NCBI GenBank assembly: GCA_002102555.1
Contig: MCFL01000028.1
Coordinates: 1 to 64,000 of the forward strand
Origin: Catenaria anguillulae PL171
Taxonomy: Eukaryota; Blastocladiomycota; Blastocladiomycetes; Blastocladiales; Catenariaceae
Length of the DNA: 64,000 nucleotides
Reading direction: 5' to 3'
The stretch's first letter is position 1. The number at the start of each line of letters is the position of its first letter. The notes under the pieces were generated by a model. The model was not told the origin of the DNA, did not search any database, and saw nothing but the letters and a program-made list of their open reading frames with translations. Position numbers and translations under genes: made by a program. This document shows positions 11,116 through 23,400 of this stretch, one piece after another.

Positions 11116-11792
11116 TCATAAAAACTTGAACCCAAGCTCGTCCGCCTTCTCGGCCATGTTGATCATGGACACCTTGCCCTGCTTTGTCAAATCCTTGACC
11201 ACTCGAATAAACAATTGCTCGTCCATTTCGGCAAACTCTGCAAATCCGCTATGCTCGTCAGCCTTCCGCCGCTCCGTCAATAGCAAAGCAGAATGGCATG
11301 AGCAAGACACGCACCTTCATCCGTCACATACTCGCCAAACCGCATCTCATACCCAGTCACGACCGATCCCGTAAATCCGTTCCTCTTTGCCCATTCGCAC
11401 AAAACATTTCCCCACTCTGCGACCGACTTCCACAGCACCAGCACGGCCGACTTGTCGCTGGCACCGCCCTTTGACCCCGTTGCCGACCACTCGGCCAATC
11501 CGCTCTTGACGCATTCACGGAAGATGGCTGCGGCCATTTCGCGCGAAACGCTTCGGTTAATCCCCGCGTTCGCAAACAAGTCGAGGCTCAATGAGACGTT
11601 CAGGTCGAGCCGGTACAGCTTGTGATGCGCGCAGTAGGCGCGGATCAGGTCGGTCCAGGCGGCCATTTGGCGGTCGCGTGAGGGCAGGTGTGGTTGGAGG
11701 GTGAAGAAGGGCGGGAACGAGTAGATTGGCGGAAGGTGAAGGGCGCAGGGCTGAGTGTTGCAGACATGATTGCTGGGAGTTGGAAATGGCAT
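11116..11792 (-). CDS. VPS25: ESCRT-II subunit VPS25
   Basis: Subunit of the endosomal ESCRT-II complex; its two winged helices link ESCRT-II to ESCRT-III during sorting into multivesicular bodies. Diagnostic sequences are PPIYSFPPFFTLQPH at the N-terminus (the family's conserved PPF motif), WTDLIRAYCAHHKLYRLD, INRSVSREMAAAIFRECVKSGLAEW, an aromatic SVAEWGNVLCEWAKRNGFTGSVVTGYE, and the second exon's MDEQLFIRVVKDLTKQGKVSMI. One intron of about 60-65 nt separates VTDEG from GFAEFAEMDEQ (about 11249-11314), but I could not settle the exact donor and acceptor; gtgcgt and gtgtct are both candidates. The start is uncertain. ATG at 11792 gives MPFPTPSN, while an alternative ATG at 11767 (MSATLSPA) would join the PPIYSF frame only if one base is missing near 11745. 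The length fits the family (about 180-215 aa). Confidence 0.88.
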
Positions 11793-12020
11793 GTGCTTGG
11801 TACTTGATGTGTTCATTGAATGCTGCTGTGTTGGTGACATCATACAAGTTTTGCCGCCGGGCGGCAACTGGCAGAGGTCATTAGCTGATTGTGGTGGGGA
11901 ATCGACAAAATTTTTGGCAGACTTTCTCCCGGCCCGTGTCATCGCACATCCAAGCAATCAGTTCTCGGTTCTCGGTCGTTGTCTCTTGTCGTCTACATCT
12001 GAATCCCTCAATCGGCCGTC

Positions 12021-12686
12021 ATGAGCGCAGTCCGTCACCTTGTCACCAAGGCTCAGGCGCTTGGCAACTGCCTTGCCATTGTCCAGAAATGCATTGACAA
12101 GCGAGGCTACGATTCTCTCATCTTGAGCGGGGTTCGTTCTGTGCTCATTTCTGTGCTCATGCTCTTCATACATACATTGGATGAATTCTCTGACGGCCCG
12201 AGAGATTCGAATGCTTAGCTCCACATTTCGGACGCTGATCCAGCGGGCAAAGTCCAATGCTCCATGGTGGTCGAAGACAGGCACCTGGTATGTCCACGCT
12301 GACTTGTCGAGACACAACCGTGATTTCCCTTCCCTAACATTGATGCACAGAACGTCAATGGTACCCTTCACGGTGGCGTCTCTGCAACACTCGTCGATGT
12401 CGTCGGGTCGCTCGCTGTCGGCGCAATGGGCTACCATGGCACAGGAGTTTCTGCCGACATTCAAGTGTCGTACTTGGCTGCTCCCAAAGTTGGCGACAAG
12501 CTGCACATGTCGGCCGTGGCCGACAAGGTTGGCAAGACACTGGCATTCACGCGTGTCGAGATTTTTGGGGCAGACAACAAGTTAGCGGTGCGTGGAAGCC
12601 ATACAAAGTATGTACGGGGGATGAAGCATATGCTGGACGGGGAGCGAGCGCAGCATCACGGGCATGGACATGGGCAGAAAAAGTAG
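12021..12686 (+). CDS. Hotdog-fold thioesterase, ACOT13/THEM2-like
   Basis: Probable acyl-CoA thioesterase of the PaaI/4HBT superfamily. Exons 12021..12131, 12219..12287 and 12351..12686 give 171 aa; introns are 87 nt (gttcgt..tag) and 63 nt (gtatgt..cag), both phase 0. The family signature is LHGGVSATLVDVVGSLAVGA at the second-exon/third-exon region, where HGG and the Asp in LVD position the substrate, followed by VSADIQVSYLAAPKVGD, the typical strand after the hot-dog helix. The Leu-rich N-terminal helix and overall length match ACOT13. The C-terminus ends in a His/Gly-rich tail (QHHGHGHGQKK) that the animal enzymes lack. Subcellular location cannot be read from the sequence. Confidence 0.87.
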
Positions 12687-12841
12687 AGGATTTGTCAGCA
12701 TTTGCACGGGCAGGTAATGGCGTGGGTCGGGCGGGCACATATGGACGGAATGTGGGTCGTTGGGCAATTGCTATATAGATATGTAAACGATGAGACGGGG
12801 GCTAAAATCAATGGAAACAGCATTATGCGCGGTATCCAGAC

Positions 12842-13998
12842 TCATTCGACGTTGAGCGCATCCAGGCACTTTTTCAAGTCGGCGGCCTTTGCGCGCAACA
12901 CCTTGAATGCCTCCACCATGAGGACTTGTGGCTCCAAAATGCCGACCGACTCGACCCGGACTGCATTGCGAAGCAAGTACGGCGTGGGTGAGCACTTTGC
13001 TGACAGACTGCCATAGAGACGTTCAAAAAGAGAAAAGCCAACGTACAAATGAAGTGATCCCGCTTGCGCGACAAGGTCACTGCATCCTCAAACTCCTTGT
13101 GCCTCAACACCTCTCGTGACACGGTATCCTTGCGTGCATCCGCCACCTTGGCCACATGCTTGCCCGTCTTCTGGTCATACTCGAGCTCAATGACGCCCTT
13201 GGGGAAACACTGTTGGAACTTGACGGCCTCGTCGCCAACCACTGGCCGCAGCATGTGAATCTCGGGCATCAACCGATATGTTGCCGTGCCAACGGGCGAG
13301 AATTTGGCATGATCAGAACCCTTGCCGCGAATCGCGTGCAGGACAAGGTTGACTTCCTCGCCCTCGTTGAGCTTGGTAATGACAATATCCTTGTGCGGAA
13401 TGACGGGCGCCGCGGCTCCCTGCAAAAACTCTGCCTGGGTCGCCTCGGGCGACCACTCGAGGTCAGCGGCAGTCACGTGGTGGTGCACGAGGCGCTGCTG
13501 CTTGGGTGCAGAGGCGGGGACATCGGGCCGGGCAGTGCACTTGACATTGAGCTTGAAGACAAGTGTGTTGAGGTCTGTGGGTGCCTCGCCCGGAGCGCGA
13601 TCTTGCAAGAGGGAAGGATCAAACTGGATGGGAATGAGGCCCAGCCGGTGCGACAAAACTTCGTCGACCATGACGCCCGTGTTGTTGAAGATATACACCT
13701 GGTCAAAGGCCACGGTCGGGATGTCGGACAGGAGAATGCGGCGGATCGTGTTGGCGACGCTGGCGTGGACGCCAATCATGTCAAACTCGATCGACGACTT
13801 GGACAAGTTATGAATGACGAGCCGGTACTGCTGCTTCCACTGGTCCAGGTCCCACGAGTCGTCAAAGTTGGCCCACGCGCCGGGGAACTTTGTGCAAGCG
13901 CCGTTGGTCACACGGTCGCGCTCGACAAAGACATTGTCGCGGATGAATTCTTCGCGGTTGGCGCCTGGCGGGATTTGGTATTGGTATTGGTCCGTCAT
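12842..13998 (-). CDS. RPC40: RNA polymerases I and III shared subunit RPAC1 (AC40)
   Basis: Alpha-like subunit that pairs with AC19 to nucleate assembly of RNA polymerases I and III. Exons 13998..13047 and 12960..12842 give 356 aa; the 86-nt intron (gtacgt..cag) is spliced in phase, restoring HFIFRVESVGILEPQVLMVEAFKVL. Family motifs are FDMIGVHASVANTIRRILLSDIPTVA, VYIFNNTGVMVDEVLSHRLGLIPI, VNLVLHAIRGKGSDHAKFSPVGTATYRLMPEI and CFPKGVIELE. DHAKFSPVGTATYR distinguishes this from the Pol II homologue Rpb3. The length is close to yeast AC40 (335 aa) and human POLR1C (346 aa). The gene diverges from HYDIN across a 472-nt intergenic region. Confidence 0.95.
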
Positions 13999-14470
13999 CG
14001 TGTGCCTTTTTTTTCTTTCTTTAGTGTGCGTTCATGGAACTCTTTGTGTGTCAATATCGATGAGCATTCGGCTGCACTTGACCGAGGCCGCCGTTCCGCC
14101 AATACATGAGCAACACAACAAGGCCAAGGCTGTGTTGGGATCCATCACACGCAGTCACGTGATTGCTATCCATGTGCTGCCGAGCGATCAGCTCGACGGA
14201 CCGACCAACATGATCCATGATCCACGTCGATTCCCACACTTTCCATGCAGCTGAATGCAAGGTATTGTCCGCTCAACTTGAAGCGCAACTCGACGCAAAC
14301 AATTCATGAAGGGTCATACATCTAGTTTGCTCTGACGCTCTTACAGCCATTCCTTCGTCAACATTTGCGCCGTCAAGTGGGCCAAGCAAACATTTTCATT
14401 CGCGTGCAACGCAGGCGATCTTTCAACGGTTTCTCGGATTTGGTTTGGTTTGGTTGGCCATTGCAGGTAC
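13999..14470. promoter_or_regulatory. Shared divergent region between RPAC1 and HYDIN
   Basis: 472 nt between the RPAC1 start and the first ATG of HYDIN. It contains T-rich and TTTGG-repeat sequence (14440-14460) just before HYDIN, a possible initiator or 5' leader. No TATA box is evident. Confidence 0.45.
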
Positions 14471-17400
14471 ATGAACCGATTCAGCAAATCCGTATCCTGC
14501 CAGAGCCATGCCGCTTACTCACATACCCTTCCCATTAGCCAGTGGATGATGGCTTCGCCTCAGTCCGTCTCCCGCAGTCGCCGTGTCGCCCCTGTGACGA
14601 ACCAGCACCATCACGGGCCATCACTCACCACCAGCAAGAGAAAAGCTGACTCGGCAACCGCACTTCTGGAAAATGATACCATCATTCCCGCACATCTTCG
14701 TTGGCCCGGTCCCAAACCGTCCGATGTCCTTAACGAGCGATCCTTAACCACGTCTGATCGCCTCGCTCAGGCAAGCGCTCAAGCATCGCGCATGTATGCC
14801 ATGCTGGAGGGTGTGACGGGAGACTTGCCCATTGCGCCTATGGCTTCCTCGTTCTCGGTTCCGCCTGGAGTCCCATTATTTCACGTCAGTCCGCCAGAAA
14901 TCATTCTGCAAAACGTCACACCATTCAACACGTATGAGGTTGCCATCCATTTCCGCAATGATGATAAGGTGCGTTGACTTGACCAAAAGCAACGCTCGCT
15001 CCATGGCCATGAGGATGGCTAACATTCATGATATTGTTCCATAGTACCCACGGCGGCTTCGCCTCGAGCCAATCGACGACCCGCACTTTGAGCTCAAGGG
15101 CTGGAAATCCGAGGCACTCTACACCCCACGAGTTGCACCGGGCATGGATGTGCCCTTTCTCCTTCGATTCACACCAGACGAAGAAAAGGACATCTCGACG
15201 CACATTCTTTGCGAAACCGAGCGCGAGCGCTTCTTGGTCCCGATCCGCGTCATTGGCCCACGTGCAGTATTTGACTTTCCGGATGAGCTTTCATTTGGCG
15301 AGGTGCCAGTCATGCACGCCACTTCTCGCTCCATACTCGTTCGCAATGTCGGCAACAAGGACGGTGCCTTCCATCTGCATGTTCCCGAGGGAGCACCTTG
15401 GGAGTTTGAACCGGCATCGGCGTTTGTCAAGCGAGGCGCATCCACCATGGTTGCAGTTCACTTTCGCCCCAACCGCGTTTCCGAGTACACATCATTTGCG
15501 CACGCGCTGTTCAACTCACAGGCCACGAGCGACGACGAGTTTTCGGCAGTTGGCGGTGGCATTGTTGCCCCCGCGCCCATTTTCACTCCGGAAGACGAGC
15601 AAGTGGATTTGCACAGCTGCTTTATTCGGCTCATGGGATCGGCCGACAACGTGGACGTGCGGCTTGATCGGACATCTTTGACGCTCGACGCAACCTACAT
15701 TTCGCAAACCTCCTGCAAAACGGTCTTGCTCCAAAATAACTCGGACATTGTGGCCAACTTTGCATGGAAACGGTGCTCCACGGCCACGTCCGAGTCACAG
15801 TACCGCGACCGCACAAAGAAACTCATGCAGCTCAGATCCGCCGACCCCTGGCCGCTCGACGACTTTGCCAGCTCGCATTCCCATGGCCTAGACGCATTCA
15901 TTGACGGGCCGGCATCATCAGCAACCAACTTTGTCGTCAAGTCCCAGCACCGCGACATTGACCAAGACCCACTCTTGTTTGTTGATCCCGTTTTTGTCGT
16001 GGAACCGCTCACCGGCACAATCTGGCCTCACTCGTCGGCAGAAATCACCATCACGTTTCGCCCGGCCACGGCCGGCTCACACCAAGAGTCCATGTTTTGC
16101 GAGATTTCGGGGCGCGAAACTCGGTTGCCGCTGCTCATGAGCGGGTCAGCCATTGGCCCAAAGCTGCGCTTCAGCTACGATTTGCTTGATGTTGAGACGG
16201 TGTTTATTGATTCGACGCACGTGTACACGGTCTTGCTAGAAAACACCGGGCTGATTGATGCGCCATTCGAGTTCAACAAGGAGGCAGCAACGCTCCATGG
16301 ACAGTACTTTGAGTTCACGCCCGCGTCGGGCACAGTGGCAGTTGGCCAGTCGATTCGTGTCCACATCACTTTTCAGCCGCAAGCCCTCGGAGATTTCCAC
16401 GAGGCATTCCTGTTTAATGTTACCGGCGCGCCAGCGCCGTTGCAACTCCAGGCATGCGGGACAGTGGTTGGTCCAACCTTTGATTTTGACGTGCTCCAGC
16501 TCGATTTCGGAACCGTGTCATATGGATTCCCATCTCGGCGCGTGTTTCACATCGTCAACACGTGCGAGATCCCCATGGAGTACAATTTGCGCCTGGTCCG
16601 GCCGCCGAGCTCGAGCTGCCACGAGGTCCTGCTCTTCCCCGTGTCGGAAGTGATCCCTGCCCGTGGGTGCATTGTCGTGTCTGCCGAGTTTGTCGGCCGC
16701 GCCATGGATGTGTTTGAGGCCGAGATTCATGTGGACGTTGCCCGGGTTGGGTCCTCGATTCGTGTGCTCCCCATGCGCGCATATACCGCTGCTCCATGCC
16801 TGGACCTCTCGGAAGATGCCATAGACTTTGGGGCCGTGTACTTGGGTGTGCCCGCCACGAAAGTATTGAGGCTTACCAACGATTCGCTGCTGGATTGCCG
16901 GTACTCGCTCATGCCGCCTGACCTGAATCCAGCGCTGGGATCCTTGGTCATTGAGCCGATGGAGGCCGAGGTGTTGGCCGGCACGTGCCGCGAAGTCATG
17001 CTGACGTTTACGCCGCACGTCTTGATTCCATGGGCTTCTGGCGCAAAGTTTGCGATTGCTGGCAGGGAAGGCGATGGGGAACGAGTGATTGGTTTGTCAT
17101 GCATGGGCAAGGGGCCAGACATCAGTTTGTCCGCCATGGTCGTCAGTTGGGGAAAAGTGCCCGTGCTAGTCCAGCAGTCGAGGACACTGGAGCTTCTCAA
17201 CTCGTGCATCATTGACGGTCACTTCAAATGCTCCTGGCGAAACCCAGCTGCCAATGTGTTTACCGTGTCGCCCATGGAGGGTACTGTGCCTGCCAACAGC
17301 AAACTCGAGCTGACTGTCGGCGCATGTTTGGATGATTCAATTGCGTTCAAGAACTGGCTCGAAATTGAAATCACTTCAGGTCCTACTTTTCTCGTCGAAG

Positions 17401-20400
17401 TGTCGGCACGTGGGGTTGGGTCCACGGTCGTTTTCCAGCCCGAGCTGCAAACAATTGATTTCGGCCCCGTCTTTTCCAATTCAACCTGCTCGCGCGAGTT
17501 TACGCTCACCAACAAGGGTCGTCGGACGCACTTTCTCGTGTGGATGCTCAACGACTCATTGTATGGGTCCAAGAACTCGAGCGCGACACAGGGCAATACA
17601 ACCTTCAAGATCACGCCTCACCGATTCACACTCAAGCCAAACACGTCTCAAGTCATAACGGTGACGGGAACCAGTGCCAAGGCGCTCGTGGCACTTGAGC
17701 GGCTCTTGTGCCAAGAGACGATTGACGGTGACCCAAACCGCCGAGAGTTGCTGCAGTCCTCGCTTCGCGCCGAGTTCATTGATCCGCTGCTCGTGTTTGA
17801 CCCGCCCATTATGGACATGGACCTTGTCCACACGTCCGAGGCGGTGCCACAAGACATGGTGCGGCCAGTGCGGGTGACCAACAATACCCTGCTCCGAATC
17901 AATGCCACCCTCAAGTGCACGGCACCGTGGCAATTGCCAACGTCGCAACTGTCGCTTGCTGGCGGCGAGTCCAAGCAGATTGAGCTCGTATTGCATGCGT
18001 CGCAGTTTGCAGACCGGATTTCCCGCACCACAAAGTCCAAGCTGACGGTCCAGTATGCAGAGCATCCGCAAAAAAACTCGTGGGATCTGGTGGCGAGGGC
18101 AGTGTTTCCCAACCTCGAGCTGTCATCGACGGTGGTGGACATGGGGTGCATTCCCGTCAAGACATGTGCTGTCAAGCAAGTAACTCTAAGGAATCCAGGG
18201 ACGGTCAAGACAAAGTATGCATGGAAATTGCTTGAGTCAACGTGTCCATTCGTCGACGTGTGCCCGCTGTACGGCGCGCTCGAGCCGGGAGAGGAGGTTC
18301 TCGTCAACGTCACCATGCACGGCGCGACGGACGGATCACATATGGCCTTGCTCGGATTGGACGCTGAAGGTGGACCCTTGTACGAGCTCAAACTTCATTG
18401 TCTAGTTGCAGAAACTCACTGCGAGCTCGCACCCAACAATTTGTCACTGTCATTGTCGTCGCACCTGCAGCTGGTTGATGCCGACGCGTTTCTCATCAAC
18501 CGTGGGCGTTACCCGGCTCGCTACCGTGTCATCTTTACGTCCGACTCGCCCATCTTCAATTCGGTCATGATCCTTAATAGCCAAGGGACGTTGCCTGGCC
18601 GAGCAAGGGAGAAGCTCAAGATCAAGGTGCTCCCGCTTGTCCCTGGCATTCAAACGGGGTTCATTTTCGTGCAATTTGACGACCAACGTCCGATCAAGGT
18701 ACACATCAAGATCGATGCCACGCAGCTGGATCTCGAATGTCAAGGCAAGGTGCTGTGGCGTCGAGAGCCAAGAGCCTTGGTTGATCGCATCGCCCTCCCA
18801 ACAATGCAGGCGCAGCGAGGCGTCACCTCAGTTGGGTCGCACTTCATTTCAGTCTTGGTCAAGGAGCTCCAGCAGCAGCAGAGCAAGCGAGGCGGCGGGG
18901 CCGCATCACGGCAGGCGGCCGCCCAGCTCAACGTCCTCCAGCAATTGGCCAACCAGTCCACGAGGTGCCAGCTCGTTGATTGGGGCGAAGTCATCATCAA
19001 CCAGGTCTTTTCGCGCAACGTGAGCCTGTACAACCCGCTCAATGTGCCCGTGACATTCACTCTCGACAGCCAGGCATTGATTGACAGCCACTTTCATTTT
19101 CCAGCCATGGACAAGATTGGCAAAATATTCAAGCTCGGCCCAAAGGAATCCGTGTCAGTGCCTCTCACGCTGGACACACACAACACTACCATCGACATGT
19201 GCTGCAATGTTGCCTTGCCTGTTCGAATTCAAGGTGGCCCAAGCTTTGACATTATGCTCCGGGCGTGCATTTCCGACCCACAGCTGACGCTGACGCCAAG
19301 CGAGCTGCAGTTCAACACAGTCTTGTGCAGTACCCGCGTCACGCAGTATGCAACATTTACCAACAGCAAGGGCGTCCCTTGCATGTGGTCGTTGGCGCCA
19401 AAGAAGAAGACAAAGGATTCGGCCGTTTGGCTGATGGTGCCCGATCGCGGTGAATTGCAACCGGGGGAGTCGGTCAAGGTCGCCGTGCATTTCACGCCAA
19501 CCATGACCAAGCTGTACAAGCACTCGTTCACCATCAACATGGAAGGGTCCAGTGCGCCCATGCTGTTCAATGTGCAGGGATCGGGCAAGGTTATGCAGCT
19601 GGCATTTGATCCTGCGGTAGCGACATTCACGTCGATTCAGCCATTCAGCGATGGCGCAGACATCAAAGTGACTATTCGCAACCCGAATCCAATCCCAATC
19701 GAGGTATTTAGTGTGGATTTCGACGAGCAATTCCGGAACGAGGCCAGCCTGCTCACAGATGTTGCGGCAATGCACCCCGGCGAAGTGTTCTACATTCCAA
19801 TCACCAATCCAGGCGAGCCGCTCAAGTTGGCGTCTTTGGCCCAGCCAACTGTGACAGTGTCTGATGACGCGCCCGCGATTCCCATGTATGTGTCGTCGTC
19901 GCAACCGTTGCTGGTGCAGCCTGCTCCACAACCGGCCAACGTTTCGGTGCCATCTAGCGCAGTAGCTGTCGCCGCCGACGATCATCCAGCGTCCGTGTCT
20001 GGCGAGCGTATGTGCACCGTCTCCATTGTTTTGCATGGAGCGCCGTTTAGCGGGCGGAGCGATTTGGCAAACCAGCTCAACAAGATTGGCAATGTTGTTG
20101 TCGTGTCTCTGGATTCCATGATTGACAATTTCCTCTTGTCGCAAAGCGAGCCAAACACAGCTCTTGTTGCCAAAATCAAGGATCTCGCCGTGTTGCACAA
20201 GGTGCCTCTTCCGCCGGGTATTGCACGTCCGCAGCCTGTCGCTGGGCATCACGGTGGGACCGAAGCTGGCGGCAGTGCTGGATCCGGCGGGACGGGTGCT
20301 GCTGCTGCTGCCGCCGAACTGGATGAGCTTGAATTGACAGACCAAGACATCGAGTGCATTGTGCGGTCGTACTTTGCCCAAGAGGCCATTCCGACAAGCG

Positions 20401-23400
20401 CCTGCATTGTATTTGACGGGCTCGAGACTCGATACAGCAAGTCGCATTCCGTGCATCTTCGAGGCATTGTGGCCGTGCTGCTCGATTCGCGACGGTCCAA
20501 CATTTACTTTGTTCACACAAAGGCAGAGCCAGCAGCCGTCTTTGCGCGGGAGGTGGACCATGTGCAGCGCGACTATGAGGAACAGGTTGCAAACTTGCCC
20601 AAGATCCCGACGATTGCCGATGACGAGTACGAGCGTTTGAGCCCGTATGAGCGGGAAGCGTTTGATCAGACGTTGGCGCGCGTACGCCGTGTTCGCAAAG
20701 ACTTTTTCCGCAACAAGGAGCGCGAGCGCAAGCAGTACGAGACCGAGGTCCTGAACCGCATTGGCGAGAAGAAAAACGAGGATGAAAAACTGCGTCGCAA
20801 GGACAAGAAGCGCAAGGCTGCCGCCGCTGGGCCGCAAGCGTCTACGCTGCCAGCACAACAAGCGAGCAGTCCAAGTCAAGGTACCCTGGCTCCATTGGCG
20901 ACTTCAACCAACGCGTCAACCTCTGCCGCGCCATTGCCTTCACCGCACCCGCCCTCCACGCCCAGTGGTGGCCCCGTGCCAGCGGGAGCCGCATCCACGT
21001 CGGCCGACAAGGCCCTGGGATCCATGAGCTCTCGCGATTTCAAGACCATTGGCACAACCGCGGGTGTACTGGGCCTTACACGCCCCTTCAACACGTCGGC
21101 AGGTGGCACAAATTCGACGCTCACCACGAGCTGCTGGCCGAGGCGTCGCCCGAGTTGTTGCTCCGGGAGGCAACATACCGCATGTACGAGACCTATGTTG
21201 CCAACGTGGATGCTGTGCTGCAGGCGGCCAAAGATCTTGAGCGGCACGCAATGAAGATTGCCGCGCCCGCAGCTGCTGCAACTGACAAGAAAAAGAAGCA
21301 AGCTGGCGGGATTGGTATTGGAGGAGGCGGTGCAGGTGGTGCAGGCGCATCAACATTGTCCAACAACTCAGGTGCTCAAGCGCAGGCGGCTCAGGTATCG
21401 TCGAGCGGGCTCCAAGGGACTCCAGCGGCCGCTCCATCAAGCGCCGACTCGGACTCGGCCATGCACGCCGACTTTCACCTGGTTGGTGACGATGTGTCCA
21501 AAGTCACCATCATTGAATTTGATTCTCAAGATGGTGCCAACGCTTTTGCCAAGGGGCTTGAGCCCATTCTGGCACCCGAGCCGAGCCGAGTCGAGTCGAT
21601 ATTGCAAGAGGATGTCGTCATTGTAGATCAGGTTGTGGACCCGCAGTTTTGGCTCTCGCACTGTCCACCGCCGCCCACATCAGCGCCATGTTTAACTTGA
21701 TTACTGAGTTTTCAGACCCGCCCGAAGTCAAGGAGCCGGTCAAGGAGCAAACGACAAGCAAGAAGGGCAAAAAGACCCAGGAGGAGCAAAAGGAGGAGAG
21801 CGATGAGCCCAAAAAGCAAGTCTACCGCTGGGTCATGCAGCCAAACGACGCCAAGGTGGTCAACATCAAGTTCAACACGGCCGATGTCGGCAAGTACACG
21901 ATGCACCTTCGGTTTGGTATTACGGGCGCCTTGACGCAGGTGTTTAGCGTCATGTGCCATGGTACGCTGTTGTTGCCCTGCGTCCCAGCATATGCGATTG
22001 GTGGCTTACTTGATGATCTCACGATTTTCCTCGCTTTCACCCATCCAGGCACATGTCAGCACCCAAACATTGTGACAGACCCACGCAAGATCTTTAGCCG
22101 AGTACGCAAGACCGTTGAGGGCGACTTGTCGGGTCATTTCGTCATTGCAACCAACCGATACGAGTTTGGGCCACTTCCGTTGACGCGCCAGCGTGGGGAC
22201 AAGGATCGATACGTTGAGAACAAGCTCACATTGACGCTTGTCAATCCGTTTCATCAAGAGGTCAAGCTTTCAATCGCATTGCTCAGCGACAAATCGGACA
22301 TTTTCCTCCTTGACTCGACGTCATTGGACATCAAGCCATTTGCAACGGTCACATACAACTTGTACTGCTGGCCAAAGGTGGTGGGTCGCGTTGAAGACTC
22401 GCTCGTGATATGCATCAAGGACAACCCAGAACCGGTTGTGTTCAAGCTCTCCAGTACGGGATACAAGCCCGAGATTGAGGTGGATCGCAAGGCCATTTCT
22501 TTTGACAAGCTCCTCATTGGCAAGCCCGACGTGCGCGAGTTCCGTGTTCGAAACCCATGCTGTGTTCCTCTCAACCTGCGCCTGATTGGTGCGGACATGT
22601 TGGGTGAGGAGGTAACTATCACGCCAAACGAGGCTCTGGTGCAGCCACAACAGGAACAAGTCTTTACGGTCGAGTTCAAGTCTTCGCGACCCGTGGTTTT
22701 CAAAAAGAACATCAAACTCGAGTTTGTCGATCGATTGAGCGGGCTCTGGGCACGGAGAGTTTTACCATCACGGCAGAAGCTTACGATGTGGCTGTGGACG
22801 TGGCCTTACCCAAGGGGTCTACCGACACGCTTGATTTTGGTACCGTGCGTGTCCTTGAGGAGAGCAAGTCGTTCATTTCGTTCAAGAATCGGGGCCGTTA
22901 CGAGGTATCGTTCCGTGTCATGTGCGAACGTGACGAGTTTTCCCAGTACTTTACCGTCAGTCCCAATACTGGAGCCGTGGCACCCTCCGATAAACCGCTG
23001 CAAATCTCGGTCGTGTTTGCCTCCCGCCAGCCTGTCGTCTTCAGAGACCAACTTGCACTGCGCTGTCTGGCTCTGGATTCGACTACCAACCAAGTCATGT
23101 ACACGATCCCAATCAAGGTCAACGCGAGATCGGTGCTCAGTCGGTACAATCTCCTTCCAGCTCGCGACCTCAACTTTGGTGCACTGGTTCACGGCAGTAA
23201 ATCGACCCGTTCATTTGTTATTGAAAACACGGGCGAATTCGAATTTCGGTTCACCATCGTCAAGCTTGCCGAACGCGCGTCGCTGGCAACGGCCACATCG
23301 GACCGCCCATTCACTCAGCGCGGCGTGTTGAAAAAGAAAATGACAAGTGCTGGTGGGCGCATGTCCCCACTGGGATCCGTGCAAAAGCTCTCTGTCGGAA

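Noticed and set aside
19155-20879. 574-codon open frame on the minus strand opposite HYDIN
   Set aside because: It is a shadow of the HYDIN coding strand: composition is Arg/His/Leu-rich with no family pattern, while the plus strand has clear ASH repeats.
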